In this document: positions 46,528 to 55,997 of the stretch, in pieces | Numbering within the stretch: the first letter of the stretch is position 1 | Layout: the number at the start of each line of letters is the position of its first letter | Assembly: GCA_928724745.1 (NCBI GenBank) | Contig: CAKMXJ010000005.1 | Span: 434,001 to 498,000, forward strand | Reading direction: 5' to 3' | DNA: 64,000 bases | From: Anthracocystis setariae | Taxonomy: Eukaryota > Basidiomycota > Ustilaginomycetes > Ustilaginales > Ustilaginaceae | The notes under the pieces: model-generated | The model's database searches: none | Seen by the model: only the letters and a program-made list of their open reading frames with translations | Told to the model about the DNA's origin: nothing | Made by a program: the position numbers and the translations under genes

Positions 46528-46872
46528 TTATGCTCCATGGAGATGAAGTCGAGGCGAGGAATGATTCGTGTCAGGATAGCTCGGCCCGTATTGTACGGAC
46601 GGGGCGATGTTATAAGATGAGAATGCAGGTGATACAGCATGGAAATTGAATGGCACCTTTATGACAGGGATGATCGGAACAAAGCTCAACAAAGTCAGAA
46701 AGCAGTATGCTCCTACTGCTGCTGCTGCATTGTTAATGCGATATGCGGCTGTTGAGGTTGATTTGAGCGGTTTTGCAGACTTCTTGGCGTGCCTGGTGGA
46801 AACCTCGGCTGTGAGAGAGCTTTGGCTTGGAGCAGGTCCGGCCGGCTTGATCGGGCCGTAGGCGATGACCAT
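46528..46872 (-). CDS. Candidate small membrane protein
   Basis: A 114-residue open frame from the ATG at 46870-46872 (MVIAYGPIKPAGPAPSQSSL). It has a basic stretch (STRHAKKSAKPLKSTSTAAY) followed by a single hydrophobic segment (AVGAYCFLTLLSFVPIIPVI). The first ~45 codons prefer G or C at third positions, as the window's genes do. Just upstream on the same strand a GTGAGT...GGTAG pair (46953-46896) could be a 58-nt leader intron. The arrangement resembles small single-pass mitochondrial or ER proteins, but I recognise no family. It may be chance. Confidence 0.35.
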   Translation of the reverse strand: MVIAYGPIKPAGPAPSQSSLTAEVSTRHAKKSAKPLKSTSTAAYRINNAAAAVGAYCFLTLLSFVPIIPVIKVPFNFHAVSPAFSSYNIAPSVQYGPSYPDTNHSSPRLHLHGA

Positions 46873-47300
46873 GCGGTTTGCAATCGGTGCGTTTTCTACC
46901 GTAATGTTACTGTACCGAGTAATCCGCACACACGGTTTCAATCTACTACTCACTTGACGTAACCACTGCAACCCTGTACTCTACTCAGAATGACACTTTC
47001 CACCACGATAATGATGATGATGATGATGTTGATGATGACCAGAGAGCATGGAGCAAGCTAAAGAGGGGGTTGGCTTCGGCGCACTGAGAATGTTGAGAAT
47101 AATGCCAGCTGCAAGCAGCGGAAACGGGGCGCAAAGCGGGACAAACAGGTGAAACTGAAACAAGTCGCGGCACGAACATTTCGGGTGCTGCCGCTGCCGT
47201 TGCCGTTGCTGCTGCCACGCAATGTTATATCTTTTTCAACGGCTTGCAAGCCTTGTCGGGTTGACCATGAGTACGTTGCTGTCCTGTTCTCACTGCGAAT

Positions 47301-47322
47301 ACTGTACTGTACTGTACTGTAC
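47301..47322. repeat. (ACTGT)4 pentamer array
   Basis: The same pentamer as at 38855-38893, in a different intergenic interval. Confidence 0.9.
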
Positions 47323-47604
47323 GGCTTTTCCCTAGCTGCATGGATGAAGGTTAATGTTGAAGAGTGTTGATGCTGCACTCTTTGTTGCAAAGGGCAGCGG
47401 CGAGGTTGTTCGGGACCCGTCGATGATGTCTCGCAACAGCCTTTCCAATGGGACAGCGAGTCGCGTCGCTGACACTAATTGTATAATTGCAGGACACAGT
47501 CTACTACTCTGCACTGCACTGCGGTATGCTAAGCTGTAGTTGAGTGCGTAAGTGAATGATGACCATCCAGCCTGCACGCGGCCCGCTTGCATACAGTAAG
47601 TATG

Positions 47605-47605
<1 letters not shown>

Positions 47606-47637
<32 letters not shown>
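47606..47637. repeat. (GGCT)8 tetranucleotide repeat
   Basis: Eight perfect units, intergenic. Confidence 0.92.
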
Positions 47638-47785
47638 CTCTCTGGTAGAGATACCAGTGGATCGCGCTTTTTTGCTGAATTCGAATTTCAAACGTCGAGA
47701 CGCATGCATCCAGCTGCACGCGCCGTGTGCCCTAATATCCGAGATCGACGACAAATTACAGAGTAAAGTACACACACTTTTTCTG

Positions 47786-47832
47786 ACACACACACACACA
47801 CACACACGCCCTCTCTCTCTCTCTCTCTCTCT
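47786..47832. repeat. (AC)11 followed by (CT)n
   Basis: Two adjoining dinucleotide tracts separated by GCC, about 760 bases before the NT-C2 gene start. Another CT tract is at about 48247-48265. Confidence 0.92.
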
Positions 47833-48590
47833 TTCTTTCTGTCACACAGCTGTCTCTGCTGTCTCTTCTCTGTCCCTGCCGCTTTGGTTGTTGCACCCTG
47901 GCGCGAAGCTGCGACAGCCGTTGTTGGCTGCAAGCTCAATCCACAATCCACTGTCGGAGACCAATGCTTTGCAGCAGCCCGCTGCCACTCCACAATTCCG
48001 CTCGATACGCTTTCTGTACCTTGCTCGACGCCATCTTTCCATCTTGATCATCATTCCATCCAACTTTTTTTTTTTTTCCTCCCGCATCGTATCGCAAACG
48101 GGACACACGGTCCCATCTTCATACCGACATCCCTGCATATCCCGGACGTCCCGAACCATAGTCCCTTGCGTCGCTGATTCACGATAAACTCCACCTTCAG
48201 CACCAAAAAGGATATATCTAGCAACAACCAAAACAACATCCGATCATCTCTCTCTCTCTCTCTCTAAACGTATCTATCCCTCGTCTTGTCGATCTATCTC
48301 ATCCCATACCATAGCCCGGCTATCTTCGATCTCTCGATATTCTGGAATCGCAACTTTGGACGACCCCGACTCGGCCTCAACCCATTTACGGTCGTCTATA
48401 AAGAGTCAAGCAACTTGGTCGCCAAGATGGGAGCCACCGATTGAGATTTCCCTCTCTACCGACACCCACCACTCACTCTACTCTTTTCCTCTCTTCCATT
48501 CGCTGCCAATCTGAGTGTTCGGCTTTGACCGTCGTAAATCGATCTCGCACCTACTCACTCTAACCAACTTCTCCCTTGAAGCTCGCGGCG

Positions 48591-49725
48591 ATGGATTCCA
48601 TCATCAGCCTGCCGTTTGGTATTGGACAGAAGCATTCCTACTTTCATGTTCACCTTACCATCCATGAGCTTACCAACGTCCCCCTCGTCACCGGTCTCTT
48701 TGCCTGCAAATGGAAGATCAAGGGTTCCCACTCGTTGGCCAGCCTACAACATTCCTCAGCAGCAGCACTTCATCAACAGACCGCGCGCGCCATCTCTGCC
48801 TCCTCCCGCAAACTCCATGCCAGCTCGTCCCGACACGCTTCCAGCTCGGCTCCCTCCACCGCACATCCCGCAAACTCTATTCACGCAATCGACCATGATT
48901 CCGGCGCTTCCACAACCGCGGTCCATGGCCCCTCCCACGAGTCTAAGCACCCCCACGATGCAGCTTCGATCCGTTCCGAGCCCGCCAAAGAAACTCTTCC
49001 TGATGCTTTGCCTAAGCCTGCCTTGATCAACAATCTACTGCACCCTAACCACAAAAGTGACCACCACACCGGCTCCACCTCGTCGGCACCGCTTCCCTCC
49101 ACAGATGCTGTTGCTGCAAGCAATGCAAACGCTTCACCTGCCCCGGGTGACACCGATCCAATCTCCTCTAGCCCCGATAGACCGCGCAGAGACAGTACCA
49201 CCAGTCGGCTTACAGCAACTTCACACGCCAAGTCGGAAAAGTCCTTTTCTCGCAAGAAGGGCTTGGATGAGAATGGTCACAATGTCGACCCACTTCTTTT
49301 CTTTACGCAAGAGCCCAAGGGTCAAACCGACTTTGTCCGCGTTCATGGCCACAGGGTCGAGTGGGAGCGCGATCTACAGGTAGGGCTTCGTGTCGGAATT
49401 GGCAAGCCCAAGGCTTCGGGCTGGACCGACAACTCGCCCAACCGCAGTCATCACGACAGCCCAGCAGTTTCTGCCAAGTCGAGCGCAAAGGATCTAAGAT
49501 CGCGATCGCTTCGTGATGCTCATCTCTCCGACCTGTCGACAGCTTGGGGCCGCCTGGTCAACTCGGAGCTCAAACTCACCATCAAGCAAGAAATGCCACA
49601 ACACGTCAAGTCCACTGTTCACCCTTCCGTGCTTGGCAGTGTCATCATTGACCTCTCCGAATTTGCACCCGAGCCACCCATCGCTTCTGGCAGCCGTCAT
49701 CACCATCACTACCACCACCACCACC

Positions 49726-49756
<31 letters not shown>

Positions 49757-51905
49757 ACACCACAACCACAGATACCATCATGGTCCCGGCGGCGAGCACT
49801 CGTACCGTGATCGCACCAGCCGTACGGAAACCCGCAAGTTTCTGCTCAACGGCAGTAAAACCAATGCCACCGTCAAGCTCACCATCACGATGACCTTCCT
49901 CGGCGGTGCTCGCGAGTACTACGTCCCACCCATCTCGGACGGTCTCATGGTCAACGGTCTTGGACAGATTGTAGCTCCTGACTTGCTTCAAGCGCATTTC
50001 GACGGTGCCTCTCACCACTCTAGCAGCGGTCCTTCTTCCTCGCAAAGTGGAGGTTCCGAAAGCAGCAGTTTGCGCAATGAGCCAATACGCGCCAGCGCCG
50101 CAATTCGCAACCGCGAACTCATAGGCACCGGTCTGCCCAGCGCAAGCAGCCTTTCATTGAGTCACTTTTCCATCCACTCTCAGCACAATCTCTACGGTCC
50201 ACCACTCAAGTCGATCTATTCCAAAAAGACCTGGACCAGCCGCATCCCCGACGCCAACTTGATCGCAGCTGACCCCAAGACTGAGGCTGCAAAGAAGAAG
50301 GCGAACCGCCAGTCCGAGGCGTTGATCTCTGCAGGGCGAAGTCCGGTCGAGCGGGCGCCCGACGACGTTGTCAACGCCATCTTCAAGGGTATCCCCGTCG
50401 GTGGCAGCAAAAACGGCCAGGTGCAGGACGACGCTGCGGCTAGTCGAGCTGCGCATGCTCGCACGGAAGCGCGCGAGACGAAGCAGATGGCTCAAAAGTC
50501 GTCTGCCCCAACTCGACCGCGAATGCGCACTATCAGCTCGGCATCAAGTCTCTCCAAGAAGTCGGAAAAGTCCTTTTCTTTCCACCTGTATCGGTCGTCC
50601 AAGGACAAGGAAAAGGGAAAGGACAAGAATCGTGCCAAAACTGTTCCGCCTACGACAGACAAGGACAAGGCGAAAGGCAGGAAGGATGGCAAAGATGGCA
50701 AGGACAGCCGGAGCGATTCCGCCGCCGACCTCGAGAGTCTGTTCAATGTGAAGGCCTCGAATCTTCATCTCAAGGTGCCTTCCGGCAAGTTCACGCCAGG
50801 TCCGGTCAAGGAGTCACCGCCCTCCGAGAATCTACCTAGGATCAACACCGACCCGGGCAGTATGACGAAGACCGCCAAGCGATCGTCGTCGGTGCGCTGG
50901 GATCTGGGCGATGAGCCTGTCTCTACCACACTGGAGAGCCGGCTGTCTCAAGAAGCTACACCTGTGGCCGAGTGGATGAACGACAAGACACCGGTGGCTA
51001 GAACACGAGCGGAGAAAGAGGCGCTTGATCGATCAGCCATGCCACCGCCGCCTTCGGTCGTCGTAGAGCATGCCTTCATTCCTGTTCGTGCCAGTGGGGT
51101 GACGCCTGCGTCTGAGCAAGAGCTGTTCTTGACGCAATCGAGGCAGGAAACGCCTTCGACCAAGAGCGAGCCAAAGGTTTCGACGGCAAACGATAACACT
51201 TTCCTTTCGCCCCATCGACCAGCTTCGGTGAAGGATACGGATGCCGCCAGTATCCGCTCGTACTCATCGGCGAACAGTACCCAGACCGGGGACGAGAAAC
51301 GAAAGCTCAGCTCCAAAGATCTCAAAGGGCTCTATCAGGCGAGTCTATCGATTCCGCAAAGCCTGTCTACTAGCACTTCGGTGGGTTTGGATCGTTTGAA
51401 GCGGACCAGTCGCGCTATCGGCCAGTTTGCTAAAGATGCTGTTCGTTCACCGTCTCGGCCTGGCTCGAGTCAGGGTGGTGCGATATCGCCTCATGACAGT
51501 GACGGTGTACCCGGTCGCGAGAGAAGGTCGAAGGGCAATCGTGGGATCGAACCCTCGGAAGCTGCATCCAAGGGGTGGTATGGTGCGGGATGGTTGAGAC
51601 CCATCTCGACGGCTCCCGCTCCGCTACGTTGTTATTCACCAGAGGAATCTTCGTCCGAGTCAGAGACCGAGTTCGAAGACGCGGATGGAAATGAGCGCTT
51701 CGACTCGGTAGCGTCGCACAGCTCAGAGGGCAGACGATCGTCTGCGACCGATCAAACATCGGTTTTTGAGGGTCCATTCGAGCCTCAGGACAAGCCTCGA
51801 ATGGAGCACAAGAGGCAAGATTCTTTCGTATCGGTCTACCACGACTTCGAGGACACGGAAAGCGGCAGCGGCGAGGCGACGACCGGCTTGCCGATGCAGG
51901 GGTAA
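48591..51905 (+). CDS. NT-C2 (EEIG1/EHBP1-type) domain protein
   Basis: A 1,104-residue protein from the ATG at 48591; the frame is open five codons earlier only from a TTG. The N-terminal C2 module starts immediately (HSYFHVHLTIHELTNVPLVT, FACKWKIKG). It resumes after a ~180-residue Ser-rich insert with GHRVEWERDLQ, SELKLTIKQEM and SVIIDLSEFAPE. After a histidine-rich insert it ends with RKFLLNGSKTNATVKLTITM. This is the strand order of the EEIG1/EHBP1 N-terminal C2 domain, found in proteins linking membranes to actin or Rab traffic. The rest is disordered: a Lys/Asp-rich KDKEKGKDKNRAK segment, Ser-rich regions and an acidic C-terminal part. Homologues in fungi are of unknown function. Its leader is unusually long and pyrimidine-rich. 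Confidence 0.82.
49697..49769 (+). repeat. CAC/CAT run encoding a His-rich insert
   Basis: About 24 residues, mostly His with single Tyr, Gln and Asn (about residues 370-393), between two strands of the C2 domain. Confidence 0.92.
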
Positions 51906-52463
51906 GGGTCGCTCTTCTTCATGTGATCCATTCCATACAACATTCCCTTTTCTTTTTATTAAGGCTGAAGTGCTCAAGCTGGTCTTCCACTCTTGTATTG
52001 TATTATTTTTTATCGTCCTACTCGCAATATGCATCCCTTTGTTTTGTTTTCTTTGGTATCGACACATGTGCGCTTGGCTCTTGGTATGTAGATATGTTGG
52101 GCTGATTAGGTCAGGGAGAAGCGGGATGAACAGCGGAACTGATGTCAGGATCTCGGGATTTTTGTGTCTGGACTGTTACGGTGGCAAAGACAACAGAGCT
52201 TGGAGAAATGAACATGGAATTGGTTGTGGTGGAGGTCTGACCGCCAAAAGCTCTCGCTCGCGAATTGTGATCGACCGACCGCGCGTCTCTCAGCGAAAGG
52301 CAGTTGAGATACACACACTCACTTGTCACACTCACTCTTCCACCTTCTTCAGTCCATAATCGATTCAACCTTCCAAACCATCATCTTGACTTCCATCCTC
52401 GTCGCTGCATTCCAATAACAACACCACACTCGACTCCCTCTACGTTCATATCATTGTACCACC
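51906..52463. other. NT-C2 gene trailer and RPN3 leader
   Basis: 558 bases; T-rich trailer, then a C/A-rich leader ending ACCACCATG. No gene is seen. I found no clear match to a proteasome-gene control element by eye. Confidence 0.65.
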
Positions 52464-54203
52464 ATGCCCGAGCCTACTGCGGCAGCCAAGGAGGAGACTC
52501 CCACCGTCAAGCCAACCGCTGCACCGGTTGTCAAGCCTCCAAGCGAGAAGGAGCAGCTTTTGGCGTTGCTGCGACACAATTTTCTGCTGATCGAGCGAAG
52601 TGTCTCGCACATCGAGCAGCGATTTACCGCGAGAGTGCTGCGTACGTTGCCTTATGTTAGGCGTAAGGTCAATGCCTACCCCGAAGTGCTCGCTTTGGCT
52701 GTGCAGGAAGGCATTCTCGCCAACGGTCAGGACGAGGCAATTCAGAAGCATCTGCTGACGTTCCTGCCTCAGCCATACAAGCCTGATACCCCCACTGCTG
52801 CGGCCGATGCAATGGACGTCGATGCGGACACCGAAAAGGACGACAAAGCCGTCGCTGCTCCTGCTCCTGCTCCTGCCGTTGCCGCCGCTGCGCCAAAGCC
52901 TGCTCAAAGGCAGCCCGAAGCCCAACCGGAATTGGTTGCTTATCTGCGTCTCTTGACGCTTGTCCATCTCATCGACAACCACCACCTCGAAAAGGCGTCC
53001 TCCGAAGCCGTCGCTTCCATTTCCACCATTACGCAGCAAAACCGCCGCACCTTGGACCACCTCGCGGCCAAGACCATCTTCTACCTCGGCCGTGCTGAGG
53101 AGATCAAAGCCGAACAGGCCAAGTCCTCGGTAGGTGGCCTGACTGCGATTCGAAGCCAGCTGTTGGCTTTGCAGCGCACAGCATCGCTGAGGCACGATAC
53201 CGAAACCGAGGCGACCATCATCAATCTGTTGCTCAGGTCGTATATTGTGGAGGCGAACCTGTATGATCAGGCGGATAAGTTGGTTGCCAGGGCGCCTTTC
53301 CCAAGGGAGAGTGCAAGCAACCCTCAGGTGGCGAGGTACGATTACTACGTCGGCCGCATTAGGGCGGTTCAGCTGGACTACTCGAGTGCGCATGTGCATT
53401 TGCAGCAGGCGATTCGTCGAGCTCCACAGGCGAGCCTCCCACAAGATTCCGCCAACGAGAGTGGAGCCGGTGCCGGTGCTGGCATGACGGCCAAGAAGGA
53501 GACGCAGAAGAAGGAAGAGTCGAACCCGAAAGGCCAGTCACAAACGGCGGCGGGGTTCTTGCAGACCGCTTACAAGTACTTGGTGGTGGTCGAGTTGTTG
53601 ATGGGTGAGATTCCGGAGAGGAGTATCTTCCGCACACCGGTGCTTCGAAAGGCGCTGGCGCCGTACATGGAAATTGTTCAGGCGGTTCGCGTCGGAGATC
53701 TGCAGCTGTTCCAAACCACACTGCAGAAGTATACGAAGCTGTTTGCCAACGACAAGACGCTGTCGCTGATTGTGCGGTTGCGCCACAACGTGATCAAGAC
53801 GGGAATTCGGATGATCTCGTTGTCGTACTCGCGCATCTCGTTGGCGGACATTACGCACAAGCTGCATCTGGAGAGCGAGGAGGATGCCGAGTACATTGTG
53901 GCCAAGGCGATCCGCGACAATGTGGTCGACTCTCGAGACACGCGGGTGGATCACGAGAAGGGAGAAATGGTGAATCGAGAGACCAAGGATCTGTATGAGA
54001 CCGACGAGCCCATGCAGCAGTTTCAGCAGAGGATCCAGTTTTGTCTCGAGCTGCACAACGAAAGCGTCAAGGCGATGCGCTATCCGCTTAACGGCCACAA
54101 GGCTGAGCTCGACAGTGTCAAGGAGGCGCATGAGAGGGAGAGGGAGTTGGCAAAGGAGATCGAGGATGGAGAGATGGATGATAGTGATGATGATTGGGCG
54201 TAA
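52464..54203 (+). CDS. RPN3: 26S proteasome regulatory subunit Rpn3 (PSMD3)
   Basis: A 579-residue lid subunit of the 26S proteasome. The signature region AAGFLQTAYKYLVVVELLMGEIPER, FRTPVLRKALAPYMEIVQAVRVGD and LIVRLRHNVIKTGIRMISLSYSRIS matches Rpn3 closely. It covers the helical repeats and the PCI domain (about residues 330-490). The C-terminal end (VNRETKDLYETDEPMQQFQQRIQFCLELHNESVKAMRYP) and the acidic tail MDDSDDDWA are also Rpn3-like. The N terminus and a middle segment carry Ala/Pro-rich stretches not essential to the fold, and a Gly/Ala-Lys insert (about residues 330-355) interrupts the helices. ATG in ACCACCATG; no intron. Convergent with the TFIIIC-like gene. Confidence 0.96.
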   Translation: MPEPTAAAKEETPTVKPTAAPVVKPPSEKEQLLALLRHNFLLIERSVSHIEQRFTARVLRTLPYVRRKVNAYPEVLALAVQEGILANGQDEAIQKHLLTFLPQPYKPDTPTAAADAMDVDADTEKDDKAVAAPAPAPAVAAAAPKPAQRQPEAQPELVAYLRLLTLVHLIDNHHLEKASSEAVASISTITQQNRRTLDHLAAKTIFYLGRAEEIKAEQAKSSVGGLTAIRSQLLALQRTASLRHDTETEATIINLLLRSYIVEANLYDQADKLVARAPFPRESASNPQVARYDYYVGRIRAVQLDYSSAHVHLQQAIRRAPQASLPQDSANESGAGAGAGMTAKKETQKKEESNPKGQSQTAAGFLQTAYKYLVVVELLMGEIPERSIFRTPVLRKALAPYMEIVQAVRVGDLQLFQTTLQKYTKLFANDKTLSLIVRLRHNVIKTGIRMISLSYSRISLADITHKLHLESEEDAEYIVAKAIRDNVVDSRDTRVDHEKGEMVNRETKDLYETDEPMQQFQQRIQFCLELHNESVKAMRYPLNGHKAELDSVKEAHERERELAKEIEDGEMDDSDDDWA

Positions 54204-54411
54204 GCGTGTCCCAACTGCTCGTGATGATGGCGGTGATGATGCCGGTTTTGTTACACAGTCCAGCTTGGGGTGGTTGTCCAAATACAGTTTGAAGACTCTC
54301 CTTTTTTCTTGTTGATGTGATGGTCTGTGAAAGTTCGAACAGCGTGCAACGTGATTGCTGGTTCTGGGTCGAAGGATCAGGGCAAGATTTGGTTGACGGG
54401 TGTTCAACAGG

Positions 54412-55335
54412 CTATGACGAGGAAGAGGGTTCTTGCTGTTTCAAGTAATTCTTTGCAGCCTTTCTGGCTCTTCGTTCGGCGGTTCGGATGAGCTGTTCCT
54501 GTTCGCTGACAGGTTTTCTCTTGTACTTGCCTCTACCTACGCCTACGCCTACGCCTGTGTGGTCGGATGGAGAGTACATCAGGTCTGCTATGGAAGCGGG
54601 TTTGGATTGCACGGGTTCTCGGATTGGGATGGTGGCGAGGGACTGGAGCGCTGCGAAGGCTTTGTTGTGCGAAGAGGCGGGTTCGCGCGAGCTCGGATCG
54701 TAGATCGGACGCAACACGATGCGTTTCCTGGTGGAGGATGAGGAAGCGTTGGGTCTTGAATCCGAGGTGGTAGGTGCGAGGGGAGTCAATCGGTGCTGTT
54801 GGCCTCGGGGACGTGTGGGGTCGAACGAGTCTTGCAGTATGATCTCGGAGCCGAACAGATCCATGCGTCTACCTCTGAGAACCGTATCGTCGATCTTCAT
54901 CAGAGGCGTGTTTGTATCCAAACCCGTGATGGAGAGCATCTTTCCAGCGCCGAGGTGGTATCCACCCGTTCCTGCCGCTGCTCCTGCGTTGTTGGCTTCG
55001 GCCGAGTTGGTTGTGGTGCTGGTGCGCTTGGTGCGCGAAGTTTCAGACCCTTTGGAGTTGCGCACGCTTCGAGCCGATGTGGCGGGAGTTTCGGTTTCGA
55101 GCGAGTCCAAGCCGGCAGAGTAACCCAGGAGTGCTCTACGTGCAATGCGGTCGGTACCTAGATCCAAAGTGATCAGTTCCTCTTCATCTTGACACGACCA
55201 ATCGGAGCCGGAGTCGTCGTCCTCCGAGAACGAGGTGGACGAGCTAGGGTCGAGAGGCGTACTTGTGGATGGTCGTGGACCAAAGGTATCCTCTGGCAGC
55301 CTGTGCCAGGATGCGTCGATGATCGGTACCGTCAT
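54412..55335 (-). CDS. TFIIIC subunit 6-like triple-barrel protein
   Basis: A 307-residue protein. TFIIIC directs RNA polymerase III to tRNA genes; its small subunit (human GTF3C6, the N-terminal part of yeast Tfc7) has a triple-barrel fold. Two conserved strands are seen: EEELITLDLG near residue 51 and LSITGLDTNTPLMKIDDTVLRG followed by LFGSEIILQDS (about residues 134-168). These fit the family pattern L-x-G-L-D-T-x-x-P-x-x-x-I, then G-x-x-x-x-x-x-G-T/S-x-x-x-F/L. The segment between them is disordered, and a Ser-rich, basic C-terminal part (ending KKRR-like RRARKAAKNYLKQQE) follows. The start is the ATG at 55333-55335. Identification rests on about 40 residues, so it is moderately sure. Confidence 0.7.
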   Translation of the reverse strand: MTVPIIDASWHRLPEDTFGPRPSTSTPLDPSSSTSFSEDDDSGSDWSCQDEEELITLDLGTDRIARRALLGYSAGLDSLETETPATSARSVRNSKGSETSRTKRTSTTTNSAEANNAGAAAGTGGYHLGAGKMLSITGLDTNTPLMKIDDTVLRGRRMDLFGSEIILQDSFDPTRPRGQQHRLTPLAPTTSDSRPNASSSSTRKRIVLRPIYDPSSREPASSHNKAFAALQSLATIPIREPVQSKPASIADLMYSPSDHTGVGVGVGRGKYKRKPVSEQEQLIRTAERRARKAAKNYLKQQEPSSSS

Positions 55336-55997
55336 CTGCTCTCCAGCGTAACCAACGGTTGATGTAGTGGTCGGTCGGTGTGTGGGGATGGTGTGCGTTC
55401 AGGGTTTTGTCGCAAAGTAACATTAAATTTAATTTTCTTTCTTTTTTTTTTTTCATATATGATATTCTTTATTCTCAGTAGTGTGTGGTTTTTCAAGGCT
55501 GCTGAGTCGCATGTGGAGGTGCTGTGCTGCAAGCACGTTTTCAGCTGCGCCAAAACACATATAATTGATTGTTTTAAATTGTTGAATGCATGCAGGGCGC
55601 CGCGCTGTTGGGGTTGTGTTGTGCAAAAGTAGTGTGTGTGGCTGCGCGCTGGGCTGGGCTGGGCTGGCACGGCTTGGCTTGGCTTGGCTTGGCTTTCAGA
55701 CTCGCCGGATTGCATCCGAGCGTGAGAGCAACACCGGCAGCTGCCGATACACTTTCCCACATACCTTTCATCCCCTTCATCACAAAGTCATTCTCGCTGC
55801 CGCATCCCACCATCGCTCGCTCCCACTCCGACGTTTTACCTTCTGCCTCTTGCATCCATCATAGCTTCAATTCCGGAGTCGACATTTCAACCCGAAGGAT
55901 AAGAGGCTGCTCGACCGAATCCGAAGCAGGCTGGGTGGGATTTAACTCTCTGATCAAACGCTGTGGCTCAGCACCAGCGGCCCCAAATAGTATCAAG
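55336..55997. other. Divergent region between the TFIIIC6-like and hydrolase genes
   Basis: 662 bases. Contains a T-rich block (55436-55455), (GGGCT)3 and (GGCTT)5 repeats (55651-55695) and a C/A/T-rich leader. The frame of the downstream gene is open from an ATG at 55590, but the first 136 codons look like translated leader (repeat-derived AGLGWHGLAWLGL). Confidence 0.6.
55651..55695. repeat. (GGGCT)3 and (GGCTT)5 pentamer repeats
   Basis: Two related pentamer arrays five bases apart, in the presumed leader of the hydrolase gene. Confidence 0.88.

Larger units (their letters stand above)
46033..48590. other. Gene-poor 2.6-kb interval rich in microsatellites
   Basis: Contains a T-rich block (46441-46480), (ATC)n near 47010-47030, the ACTGT array at 47301-47322, (GGCT)8, (AC)11, two CT tracts and the long pyrimidine-rich leader of the NT-C2 gene. 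One candidate small ORF is listed separately. No tRNA was recognised. Confidence 0.6.

Noticed and set aside
47688..48231. Overlapping frames in the leader of the NT-C2 gene
   Set aside because: Derived from AC/CT tracts and pyrimidine-rich leader; no coherent start or domain.
55590..55997. 136 extra N-terminal codons for the hydrolase gene
   Set aside because: Encoded partly by GGGCT/GGCTT repeats and leader-like sequence; the ATG at 55998 gives a more normal N terminus. Not excluded entirely.
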